Source: an uncultured Lachnospiraceae bacterium
Lineage (GTDB): Bacteria; Bacillota; Clostridia; Lachnospirales; Lachnospiraceae
Length of the DNA stretch: 64,000 nt
NCBI GenBank assembly: GCA_910579275.1
Contig: CAJTTO010000004.1
Coordinates: forward strand, 1-64,000
Direction of reading: 5' to 3'
Below the pieces are notes generated by a model. It did not search any database, was not told the DNA's origin, and worked only from the letters and a program-made list of their open reading frames with translations. The translations under genes and the position numbers were made by a program. Positions 35,844-44,341 of the stretch are shown here, piece by piece. Position 1 is the first letter of the stretch; every line of letters starts with the position of its first letter.

Positions 35844-37598
35844 TTAATCCGCAGCTTTTGCTTTCTTGTCAGGAAACTGCGAATAATAAATTTCCTGATA
35901 AATCACATTGTCTGCAAGCAGCTGCTCATGCGTGCCGATGCCTGCCACCGCACCGTCGTCCATCACGACAATTTTGTCGGCATGCTGTATGGATGCCGCA
36001 CGCTGCGACACAATAATGACAGTCATGTCATTTTCCATGCCTTTGACTGCCGCGCGGAGCTTTGCGTCCGTGGCAAAGTCAAGCGCCGAAGCACTGTCGT
36101 CGAGAATCAGGATATCGGGTTTGCGCACGATGGCACGCGCAATCGTGAGACGCTGTTTCTGACCGCCGGAGAGGTTCTTGCCGCCCTGTGCAATCATAAA
36201 GTCAAGTCTGCCGTCCTTTGTGTCCACAAACTCCTTTGCCTGCGAGATGCGCAGTGCATCCTCGATATCCTGTTCTGAGGCATGTTCATTTCCCCACAAG
36301 AGATTTTCACGGATTGTCCCCTTAAACAGTACCGCCTTCTGCGGAACGACACCTATTTTATCCCGCAGCGCGGAAATTTCGTAGTCCTTGACCTCATGCC
36401 CGTCCACAATCACATGTCCCTTTGTCGCGTCATAAAAGCGTGGAATGAGATTGACAACCGATGTCTTGCCGGAGCCTGTACCGCCTATAATGCCGACCGT
36501 CTCGCCTTTTCCAACGGCAAAGTCAATGTCCGTCAGGGATTCGTCTCCGCCGCCGCTGTAGGTGAGGCTTACATGGTCAAAGATAATCGCCGCGTTTTTC
36601 CCGTCACTGTCGCCAGACGCTGTGTCGTTTTTGTCAATCGCGCCGGACTCCATGCTGGACGTGATGCCAAAAATGCTCTCGACGCGCTTTGCACAGGCGA
36701 GTGCCTTTGTCAACTGTATAATTAGATTTGCCATCTTGACAAGCTCCACCAGAATCTGTGACATATAGTTTACCAGCGCGACCACCGCACCCTGTGTAAT
36801 GATGCCGTTGTCCACACGCACTGCCCCTGTCCACAAAAGTACAACAAGCGCAATATTGATAATGACATACGTCACGGGATTCATTGCCGCGGAAATCTTG
36901 CCGACGAATACCTGCGTATTCAGAAGCAGCTCATTTTCCTGCTCAAAATCCGCCGTCTCCGCCTCCTCATTACAGAATGCGCGAATCACGCGCGCGCCCG
37001 CAAGGTTTTCGCGTGTCCTGCCGAGGATTTTGTCGAGCGCTGCCTGCACCTTTTTGTACAGCGGCATACTGACGAGCATAATCCCGAACACGACAATGGC
37101 AAGCAGCGGAATCGTCACCACGAAAATAAGCGCTGCCTGCACATCCACCGTGAACGCCATCACCATTGAGCCAAATACGATAAATGGCGAGCGCAGCAAC
37201 AGACGCAACGTCAGATTGACGCCATTTTGAATCTGGTTAACATCGCTTGTCATGCGCGTGATAAGCGTGCTGGTTCCAATGGTGTCAAGCTCTGTGTAGG
37301 ACAGCCCTTGGATATGCGAAAACAGGGCGTTTCGCAGTTTGGTGGCAAAACCGACTGCCGCTTTCGCGCTGAAATACTGCGCCGTCACCGAGCTGGCAAG
37401 CCCGACCGCTGCAAGCAGCACCAGAACAGCGCCCATCTTTATAATATAAGGCGTGTCGCTGTTTGCGATGCCGCTGTCGATGATTGCCGCCATGACAAGC
37501 GGCACCATCAGCTCAAAGGAAGCCTCGAGCATCTTGAACAACGGTGCCAGAATGCTTTCCTTTTTGTAATCTTTTATGTACTTTAACAAGCTTTTCAT
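35844..37598 (-). CDS. ABC exporter half-transporter, subunit with degenerate Walker B
   Basis: A 584-residue membrane domain-ATPase fusion. Walker A is GGTGSGKTSVVNLI, signature KNLSGGQKQRLTIA, and Walker B reads ILILDDSASALDFATD, where the catalytic Glu is replaced by Asp. The H-loop is VSQRAASI, with Gln in place of His. Both changes mark the degenerate-site subunit of heterodimeric exporters such as the TM287/288 type. First gene of the pair, with GGGGGAAAC before its ATG and a divergent MocR-type regulator 98 bases upstream, which may control it. Confidence 0.92.
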   Translation of the reverse strand: MKSLLKYIKDYKKESILAPLFKMLEASFELMVPLVMAAIIDSGIANSDTPYIIKMGAVLVLLAAVGLASSVTAQYFSAKAAVGFATKLRNALFSHIQGLSYTELDTIGTSTLITRMTSDVNQIQNGVNLTLRLLLRSPFIVFGSMVMAFTVDVQAALIFVVTIPLLAIVVFGIMLVSMPLYKKVQAALDKILGRTRENLAGARVIRAFCNEEAETADFEQENELLLNTQVFVGKISAAMNPVTYVIINIALVVLLWTGAVRVDNGIITQGAVVALVNYMSQILVELVKMANLIIQLTKALACAKRVESIFGITSSMESGAIDKNDTASGDSDGKNAAIIFDHVSLTYSGGGDESLTDIDFAVGKGETVGIIGGTGSGKTSVVNLIPRFYDATKGHVIVDGHEVKDYEISALRDKIGVVPQKAVLFKGTIRENLLWGNEHASEQDIEDALRISQAKEFVDTKDGRLDFMIAQGGKNLSGGQKQRLTIARAIVRKPDILILDDSASALDFATDAKLRAAVKGMENDMTVIIVSQRAASIQHADKIVVMDDGAVAGIGTHEQLLADNVIYQEIYYSQFPDKKAKAAD

Positions 37599-37696
37599 AA
37601 AAGTTTCCCCCTTTGGTTCATTCTATATCTTAAAAAATAAATGTTCAGCGTCGATATACCATATATCATAGCACAAACAAGGGAGACGGACAACCT

Positions 37697-39061
37697 ATGA
37701 ATCTTGATTTCAATTCGACACATTCCACGCGCTATCTACAAGTATATGATTATTATAAGGATCTGATTGTCACAGGGCGTCTGATGCCGGGGACGAAGAT
37801 GCCCTCCATCCGGCGCGGCGCGGTACAGCTTGGCCTGAGCCGCACGACCATCGAGACTGCCTATCTGTGCCTTGCGGCGGACGGCTATATTATTTCCAGA
37901 CCGCAGAGCGGATACTATGTCACTGACCGACCGGCAACCATGGCTGCCGGCCAGAGTATTCCTGACACACAGTCCGGCGCGGCAGACAAAACCGAAATCC
38001 AATACAACTTTACCTCAAACAACGTGGATGCGGACAGTTTTGACTTCAACCTATGGCGCCGTTATATCAAAAGTACATTGCGGCAGGACGGACGTATGCT
38101 GACCTACGGTGAGCCGCAGGGCGAGTATGAGCTGCGCGAAGTCATCTGCCGCTATGTCGTAAGCAAGCGAAACGCTGTCTGCCGTCCCGAAAACATCATC
38201 ATCGGCGCCGGATCGCAGGCGCTGCTCAACATTTTGTGCCCGTTGATTCGGGATCGCAGGACAGTCTGCTTCCACGATACGCGTTTTGCGCAAGGTATGG
38301 TTATATTTGAGGATTATGGTTTTGATGTCGAAAAAGATAAAGAAAATGCAAGTGTGCTCTACATGACGCCGTCCCATATGACTTCCCTCGGCGACGTGAT
38401 GAGCGTCGAAAAACGCCTTGCGCTTCTAAAAGAGTGCGCCGCGCATGACCGACTGATTATCGAGGACGACTACGACAATGAATTTCGGTATTTCAGCAAA
38501 CCGATTCCCTGTTTGCAAGGGCTGTCCGGCGGCGAAAACGTGGTCTACTTAAGCACCTTCTCGAAGCTCCTGCTGCCCTCCATCCGCCTTAGCTTCATGA
38601 TTCTGCCCGACTCCCTGCTGCCGTTGTACGAGAAAAAAAAGGCGCTCTACAATCAGACCGCCTCCAAGTCAGAGCAGCTCGCCCTGTGCCAGTTTTTGCG
38701 CGACGGGCACTTAGAAAGCCAGATTCGAAAGTTGAAACGCCTGTATTCCGGCAAAGCGAAAACACTGTCTTCACTTTTAGAAGAAGCCTTCGGCGCGCGC
38801 GCGGAGGTCTATATGGGCGAGTCCGTTTTCCTCGTACACTTGAAAATAAAGTGCGGGATGGACAGCGACGCGCTGCACGCCAAGGCTGCCGAACACGGTC
38901 TTCTGGTTTTCCCTATCCACAGGGTCGAGAAGAGGAGCGAAGGTTATGCCCATATTGCACTCTCCTGCTGTGAAGTTCCCGTGGAGAAGTTTCCCGATGC
39001 CGTAAAAATACTATACCGCCTTTGCAGTGAGCAGCCTGTCAGCTCCGCAGTCTGCTCATAA
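37697..39061 (+). CDS. MocR/PdxR-like regulator (GntR HTH fused to aminotransferase domain)
   Basis: A 454-residue protein. Residues 1-75 are a GntR winged helix (YYKDLIVTGRLMPGTKMPSI, VQLGLSRTTIETAYLCLAAD, SGYYVTD). The rest is a class I aminotransferase fold: EPQGEYELREVICRY, IIGAGSQALLNILCPLI, EDDYDNEFRY, and the pyridoxal lysine in STFSKLLLPSIRLSFM. Such regulators sense PLP or an amino compound. Being divergent from the ABC exporter pair with a shared 98-base promoter region, it probably controls them. Its 3' end overlaps the convergent histidine kinase gene by 23 bases. Confidence 0.88.
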   Translation: MNLDFNSTHSTRYLQVYDYYKDLIVTGRLMPGTKMPSIRRGAVQLGLSRTTIETAYLCLAADGYIISRPQSGYYVTDRPATMAAGQSIPDTQSGAADKTEIQYNFTSNNVDADSFDFNLWRRYIKSTLRQDGRMLTYGEPQGEYELREVICRYVVSKRNAVCRPENIIIGAGSQALLNILCPLIRDRRTVCFHDTRFAQGMVIFEDYGFDVEKDKENASVLYMTPSHMTSLGDVMSVEKRLALLKECAAHDRLIIEDDYDNEFRYFSKPIPCLQGLSGGENVVYLSTFSKLLLPSIRLSFMILPDSLLPLYEKKKALYNQTASKSEQLALCQFLRDGHLESQIRKLKRLYSGKAKTLSSLLEEAFGARAEVYMGESVFLVHLKIKCGMDSDALHAKAAEHGLLVFPIHRVEKRSEGYAHIALSCCEVPVEKFPDAVKILYRLCSEQPVSSAVCS

Positions 39062-41612
39062 CCCGAAACAGTTTCCTGATGTCCACCGGCTTCGCCAGAT
39101 GTTCATTCATTCCCGCATCCTTCGCCAGTGCGATATCTTCTTCAAATGTGTTCGCTGACAGCGCTATGATAGGTACGGTTTTGGCATCCTCCCGAGCCAG
39201 CCCGCGAATCACCCGTGTCGCCTCGTATCCGCTCATAACCGGCATCATCAAATCCATGAGCACGCAGTCAAACGCTCCCGGCTCGGAAGCCGTAAATGTA
39301 TCCACAGCGACTTTACCGTCGTTTGCGGTCACGACCTCGGCGCCTGCCTCCTTCAGCATAAACTCAACGATCTCACAGTTGATTTCATTATCCTCCACCA
39401 AAAGGACACGCATTCCGGCAATGTTGCTCCGCAGATTCTGCTCTGCGTCCGCAGGCTGTGTACTCCATGCCCCGTCAACGCGGATGGGCAGGGTAATCCG
39501 AACCACGCTGCCTTTGCCAATCTGGCTGTCCACCACGATGGTTCCGTTCATCTGATCCACCAGTTTCTTCACGATGGACATGCCAAGCCCGGCACCGTTA
39601 TAGTGGGTTCTTGCGCCCTGATGTTCTTGGGTAAACGGCTCAAAAATATGCTTTTTAAAGTCCTCTCCAATACCAATTCCCGTATCCTCGATTACAAATC
39701 GGTAATCCGCAGTCCCGTCCTGACAGGCTGTCTCCTTCACCTGAACAAACACGGAGCCGTGGGGACGGTTGTATTTGAGGGCATTTTCGATAACATTCAT
39801 CAATATTTGCTTTAAGTGCAGCGGGTTTCCGATGAGTCTGCTATGGTGCAGCTCTATCTCCTCCAGTGCCAGCCGGATTCCCCGCTCATCCGCCTGCGCA
39901 GACAGAATTGTGATACAATCATCCAGCGTCTCATGAAGGTCAAACGGCTCCTCCACCACTGCCGGTCTTCCGCTCTCGAGCTTGCTGACCTGAAGAACGT
40001 CATTCACCAGGGACAGCAGATGCTCCGTCGACACACGGATTTTCTTGCGGCATGTTTCCTGCTGCTCCATGTCCTCCTGCCTTTTCTCCATGATTGTCAG
40101 CATTCCAAGAATCCCGTTAATGGGCGTGCGCAGGTCATGGGACATATGGGAAAGGAATTCGCTCTTTGTCGAGTTCGCACGTCTCACCTTTTCGAGCAGC
40201 TCCATAATCGCCTGCTCCTGTTTTTTCCTTGTCACCATAGTCTCCGTGATATCCTGATGGTAACCGTTGAGACAGAAACCCGGTTTTTTGAATGTCTTGT
40301 CCGGCACACCGCCGCAGCGCACGTATATTTTGCCCAGCGTCGGATGTTTCCAAGGATAAATCACTTCGGAACGCCCTGTTTCCAACATGTCTGCCACGGA
40401 TTCCTGCACCATCTCCACATAATCCGGCACGATGTTGTCAAACCAATGCTGATAGCACTCTTCCGGGGCAATCCCGTCCGATACGCCCAGCAGAATACGC
40501 ATGGTGCGGTCGGCATACATCCTTGGCCGGCAGCCCTCCTCGAGCTCAATCGTCCAGATTCCGGTACGCGCTCCCTCAAGAATGTTCTCAAGACGCTGTC
40601 TTGCTTCGAGCTTATACTTTTCTTCCTGCTCCACCACGGCATTGACATCACGCTGGGCAAAAATGACACAGTTGTCTTTCTCCGTGACGGAAAAATGCAT
40701 CTCCATATGTTTAAGTCCGGACATATTGTCCTTGACCTGATAGCGGACAAAAAACTTTTTCTTTTTTCCAAGCTGCGCAAGCACATAGTCTTTTTTCGTC
40801 GCAGAGCGGAGCAGTTCCTGATCTCTGGGAACCACATATTGGGATATATACTGCTCCATTGCCGTCTGATAGCCGTCTTTAAAACTGCTGCCCCAGTCCA
40901 TACCCGTCCGGTCGCTGTCCCGATAGATTTCGCACTCGCCTGTGTCGAAATTCACCTGATAGATGTCGAGATAGTCGACACTGAGGGCATGGAGAACATT
41001 GTAGCTTCGCTTCTGCAGCTCGCGAAACAGATTGCGCCGTTTCAGCGAGGACACAATAAAATACGCTGCAGTCTGGAGCATATTGGACGCGTATTCGAGC
41101 ATCTTTGCAGGCGGATTGTCCACACCGTAAAAGCCGATGAACTTCGTGCCGTCGCAAAGCGGAACTACAACGAGGGAACGGATATTCTGGCGTCGCAGGG
41201 TCTCATACTGAAGGGGGTCTGTCTCCCGAATATCTTCCAGACATTCGATGACAATATGTTCGCCAATACGAAACTTCCGATACCAGCTTGCACATACCTC
41301 AGGGGGAAGATTCTGAAGATTCTCTATTTCCGGCTGCACTCCGCTTGCCGCCCACTCATAGGTGTTGTCGTCACCGCCGGACGCGTTCTGTTCAAATATA
41401 TAGGTTCGCTCCCCGTTCAGCGCTTTTCCCAGATGCTCAAGCAGCACTGCCAGCGACTGATCCGGTGTCTCCTCCAGGAGCGCGACACGAAGCCCTTCAT
41501 TAATGATGGTCTCCAGATTCTGAACGCTCTGTATACCATGATAATGCTCACATGCCCCATCGGCCGGAGCGTTTTCGCGGGTCTGTTCAAAAAGCTCCCT
41601 TGAATAATCCAT
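39039..41612 (-). CDS. Hybrid sensor histidine kinase with GAF, PAS-like and receiver domains
   Basis: An 857-residue soluble sensor. Residues about 30-195 are a GAF domain (SLAVLLEHLGKALNGERTYI, SLVVVPLCDGTKFIGFYGVD). Two PAS-like sections follow to about residue 465. HisKA contains FLSHMSHDLRTPINGILGML with the phosphorylated His, and HATPase_c has NVIENALKYN, VIEDTGIGIGEDF and GAGLGMSIVKKLVDQM. The C-terminal receiver is RVLLVEDNEINCEIVEFML, with VLMDLMMPVMSG carrying the phospho-Asp and Lys in HLAKPVD. No output domain and no membrane segment are seen, so a partner regulator elsewhere is expected. GGAGGG is before the ATG. Confidence 0.92.
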   Translation of the reverse strand: MDYSRELFEQTRENAPADGACEHYHGIQSVQNLETIINEGLRVALLEETPDQSLAVLLEHLGKALNGERTYIFEQNASGGDDNTYEWAASGVQPEIENLQNLPPEVCASWYRKFRIGEHIVIECLEDIRETDPLQYETLRRQNIRSLVVVPLCDGTKFIGFYGVDNPPAKMLEYASNMLQTAAYFIVSSLKRRNLFRELQKRSYNVLHALSVDYLDIYQVNFDTGECEIYRDSDRTGMDWGSSFKDGYQTAMEQYISQYVVPRDQELLRSATKKDYVLAQLGKKKKFFVRYQVKDNMSGLKHMEMHFSVTEKDNCVIFAQRDVNAVVEQEEKYKLEARQRLENILEGARTGIWTIELEEGCRPRMYADRTMRILLGVSDGIAPEECYQHWFDNIVPDYVEMVQESVADMLETGRSEVIYPWKHPTLGKIYVRCGGVPDKTFKKPGFCLNGYHQDITETMVTRKKQEQAIMELLEKVRRANSTKSEFLSHMSHDLRTPINGILGMLTIMEKRQEDMEQQETCRKKIRVSTEHLLSLVNDVLQVSKLESGRPAVVEEPFDLHETLDDCITILSAQADERGIRLALEEIELHHSRLIGNPLHLKQILMNVIENALKYNRPHGSVFVQVKETACQDGTADYRFVIEDTGIGIGEDFKKHIFEPFTQEHQGARTHYNGAGLGMSIVKKLVDQMNGTIVVDSQIGKGSVVRITLPIRVDGAWSTQPADAEQNLRSNIAGMRVLLVEDNEINCEIVEFMLKEAGAEVVTANDGKVAVDTFTASEPGAFDCVLMDLMMPVMSGYEATRVIRGLAREDAKTVPIIALSANTFEEDIALAKDAGMNEHLAKPVDIRKLFRVMSRLRS

Positions 41613-41773
41613 ATGTATTCCCTCCAGTTTCGCTTTCTTTCGATAATGCCTTGGCTGCCATATCCGGCAGCGCCTGTATCATAATAGCATATGCCCCCAA
41701 TCACGTCAATATAATGGGCGGAACCACCACGGCTGACTGTTACGCTGCCGCCGCAATTAAGGGAAAAATGCAC

Positions 41774-41810
41774 AAAAACACCGGTAAGCCTTATGACCCC
41801 CGGTGTTTTC
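41774..41810 (-). terminator. Terminator after tRNA-Pro
   Basis: AAAACACCGG pairs with CCGGTGTTTT around a 15-base loop; the T tract on the minus strand is directly downstream of the tRNA 3' end. Confidence 0.85.
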
Positions 41811-41821
41811 AAATTTTAAAA

Positions 41822-41895
41822 TCGTTGCGACAAGATTCGAACTTGCGACCTCTGCGTCCCGAACGCAGCGCTCTACCAAACTGAGCCACGCAACG
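41822..41895 (-). tRNA. tRNA-Pro (anticodon CGG)
   Basis: The minus strand folds into a complete cloverleaf: acceptor CGTTGCG/CGCAACG, D stem GCTC/GAGC, anticodon stem CTGCG/CGCAG with loop TTCGGGA (anticodon CGG, proline), T stem GCAAG/CTTGT with loop TTCGAAT, and discriminator A. The 3' CCA is not coded. A promoter and a terminator enclose it, so it is a single-gene unit. Confidence 0.95.
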
Positions 41896-41936
41896 ATATA
41901 TACGGCTGTCCCTGTCTTTCGGACAGCTACGTATAT

Positions 41937-41964
41937 ATTATACTGGATTTTCAAAATTTTGCAA
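41937..41964 (-). promoter_or_regulatory. Promoter of tRNA-Pro
   Basis: On the minus strand TTGCAA (41964-41959) and TATAAT (41942-41937) are separated by 16 bases, about 42 bases before the tRNA. The leader contains a small hairpin (AGCTGTCC/GGACAGC). Confidence 0.75.
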
Positions 41965-42002
41965 GTGTTTTTTTATTTATTTTTTAATTAATTTAAAAAG
42001 CG

Positions 42003-43799
42003 CTACACTCTTTCAAGAATCCAAAGCTGGCAGTCGCCACCCCAGTAATTCCACTGTGCAATGTTTCCGCCCGGCGCCGTGCTCCACTCAAATACGTCCA
42101 AGCAGGATCCGCCGGAGGTGATTCCCGTTTTAATCGCGTATACTCCGGAGGAAATCTCTGTCACCTGAAATTTCTGGTTGATCGTTCCCTTATAAGCATA
42201 CTGCAAAATATTGGCGCCATCCGCAGTGCTCTTGCCTGCGACATCGACTACCTTCTGGAATCCCGAAGCCCCCGTGTAAATGGTGTAATATCCGTCGCCT
42301 GCCGAGACCAGCTTAAACTGCTGTCTTGCAGAGCCTTCATAGGTATACTGCTGTATATTGGCGTTGTTGTCGCCCGAACCGTTGGCAACGTCCAGATACA
42401 GACCGCTAAAAACGTTCTTAATATAATAGGTACCGTCCAGTGACGCCCCATTGTGTACGCCGGATGAAGTTTTGCTCGGCGCACCGCTGATGTCATTAAA
42501 AACATACAGGGATTTCATCGCCCTTCCGTTGTTGTCGAAAAGCGTCATGTTGTCCCATGTGGAGCCGCCGTCATAGTCGGAATAATACTTTACCGTGGAA
42601 CTATAAAGCCGCTCATAATTACCGGAGGACGAGGAAGCCCAGCCGGAGCCATGTGTCCCCCATGTGGAGGAAGCCACGGCAATCCACTCCGGTTCCCAGT
42701 AAAACGCCCCGATTCCGTATCCCCATTTCGTCGCGTTTACTTTTGCCACTGCTGCAAATACGTCACGCAGTGCCTGTGCCTGTCCGTCCACGCTCACACT
42801 GTAATTGGCGCACACCATTGCCGACGCATCACCAATGTTGTTTCCCTGCGAGTCCGCATTGTGATATGTAAACGGATAAGCCGTCTCCGCTACCATAACT
42901 TTTTTGTTGTATGTCTGTGCAATGTAAGTCAGTGTGGATGCCAGATCGTTTGTCGCTCCGTGCCACATCGGGTAAAAGGATGTTGCAAACACATCATAGT
43001 TGACGCCCTGTTTCGCCATGCACTCCGCATACCATTTACCGTTTTCCAGCAAATCCGTAAAATGCAGCACCTTCAAAACAGATCTGCCATATTTGCGGTT
43101 GATGTCGTCCACTGCATAGCAGCCCTGCTGCATCAGCTCCGCAACGCCGGTGCTAAAATCCCAGACACCATCATATATGCCTCCGATGCCTGCCATTGTG
43201 CTGTTTGTCTCATTTCCAATCTGAACCATTCCGACGTTCACACCGTAATCGAGCAGTGCCTGCAGGCTCTGGTAGGTAAAGTTATACACCGCATCCTTCT
43301 TGTAGGCAAGGCTGTAGTTGGCCCACTCCTTCGGCGCAAACTGTTTTGCAGGGTCTGCCCAGAAGTCAGAATAGTGGAAGTCAATCAGTACCTTCATGCC
43401 CGCATCCGTCGCCCGTTTTCCCAGAATCTTGGCATTGTACAAATCACAGTTCCCTGCACCGTACCCCTTATAGGGCGGCTTTGAGTCATACGGATTATTC
43501 CAGACACGAATCCGCACATAGTTTACACCGGCTCCCGACAAGATTTGAAAGATATCTCCTGATGTCCCATCCAGAAAAGAATAGGAAGCGCCGCTTTTTT
43601 CCAGTGCGATAACCGCCGAGATGTCCACGCCCTTCGCAAATCCATCCGGCATGTTGGAAACAGTAGCTACGCCAGAAACAGATGGCGCCGCATGAACGAC
43701 GTTCGCCGTTCCAAACGTGCCGCCTCCCAGACATAGCGAGACCGCGGACGCCACCGCCAATACGTGTGCCATCAGTTTTTGAAAAATTTTTCTTCCCAT
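42003..43799 (-). CDS. Secreted arabinogalactan endo-beta-1,4-galactanase (GH53) with ricin-type domain
   Basis: A 598-residue exported enzyme. The signal peptide runs to about residue 38 (HVLAVASAVSLCLGGGTFGT, cut near VHAAP). The GH53 barrel (about 50-430) has GVNYVRIRVWNNPYD, the acid/base Glu in MVQIGNETNS (E197) and the nucleophile in VMVAETAYPF (E305), with LIDFHYSDFWADP between. Residues 455-598 form a ricin-like/RICIN beta-trefoil (repeats of SxQFKL/NQKFQV and ending DCQLWILE) that should bind carbohydrate. It degrades beta-1,4-galactan side chains of pectin, fitting a plant-fibre-using gut organism. Start at 43799, after GGAGGAG. Confidence 0.92.
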   Translation of the reverse strand: MGRKIFQKLMAHVLAVASAVSLCLGGGTFGTANVVHAAPSVSGVATVSNMPDGFAKGVDISAVIALEKSGASYSFLDGTSGDIFQILSGAGVNYVRIRVWNNPYDSKPPYKGYGAGNCDLYNAKILGKRATDAGMKVLIDFHYSDFWADPAKQFAPKEWANYSLAYKKDAVYNFTYQSLQALLDYGVNVGMVQIGNETNSTMAGIGGIYDGVWDFSTGVAELMQQGCYAVDDINRKYGRSVLKVLHFTDLLENGKWYAECMAKQGVNYDVFATSFYPMWHGATNDLASTLTYIAQTYNKKVMVAETAYPFTYHNADSQGNNIGDASAMVCANYSVSVDGQAQALRDVFAAVAKVNATKWGYGIGAFYWEPEWIAVASSTWGTHGSGWASSSSGNYERLYSSTVKYYSDYDGGSTWDNMTLFDNNGRAMKSLYVFNDISGAPSKTSSGVHNGASLDGTYYIKNVFSGLYLDVANGSGDNNANIQQYTYEGSARQQFKLVSAGDGYYTIYTGASGFQKVVDVAGKSTADGANILQYAYKGTINQKFQVTEISSGVYAIKTGITSGGSCLDVFEWSTAPGGNIAQWNYWGGDCQLWILERV

Positions 43800-44155
43800 A
43801 TGCTCCTCCATTCAATGTAAAAATAACGTCGCCTTGCGGCGATACATCAATAGAATGCTTCGCATTCTCCCTAAATAGTTTATGCTGTCGCAAAGCTATC
43901 AAGTTTGAATTTTGCACAAACAAACGAGCGCGCAACCGATTGTTCACATGCTCAAAGTATAGCATTACGTGGAATAATCTGTCAATATGACACAATATAC
44001 AATAATGCAACGGCACTCTATGTACAATACTGCCAATTCAGGTCTAGTATTTTAGAACGTTTATGAAAAGGTGGCGGCACTGAAATATCCTGCGCAAACC
44101 GTACCGGTCATTTCCACGTATTCTTGCGCAGGATAGTTTACAAAATACAACCTAA
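43800..44155. other. Galactanase leader, no gene seen
   Basis: About 350 bases between the galactanase start and a MITE-like element. It is AT-rich near 43960-44000 and probably holds the galactanase promoter, but no convincing promoter or operator could be fixed. Confidence 0.4.
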
Positions 44156-44313
44156 GGAAATGTAGGAAAATAAGTGATGCAGATTGCGTAGGATATTTCT
44201 TCGAGGATGCATGTCAAAAAACGTAGGCGTAGCGGGCTGCGGTGAGGCTTTTTTGCATGCATCCTCAGAGAAATAGCCAAGTCACGATGCGTCAGTCATT
44301 TTTCTACAGTTCC
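44156..44313. mobile_element. MITE-like palindromic repeat, copy 2
   Basis: About 158 bases. Its left end reads GGAAATGTAGGAAAATAAGT followed by GATGCAGATTGCG; the right end is CATTTTTCTACAGTTCC. These match the element at 10495-10579. An inner inverted pair, GAGGATGCATG and CATGCATCCTC, gives a long hairpin that the shorter copy lacks. Confidence 0.7.
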
Positions 44314-44341
44314 ATATACTTTGGGCGATAGGCCTTTTCCG

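Noticed and set aside
39816..41603. 595-codon plus-strand frame opposite the hybrid histidine kinase
   Set aside because: Antisense shadow of a well-supported kinase gene; Cys/His/Arg-rich without domain.
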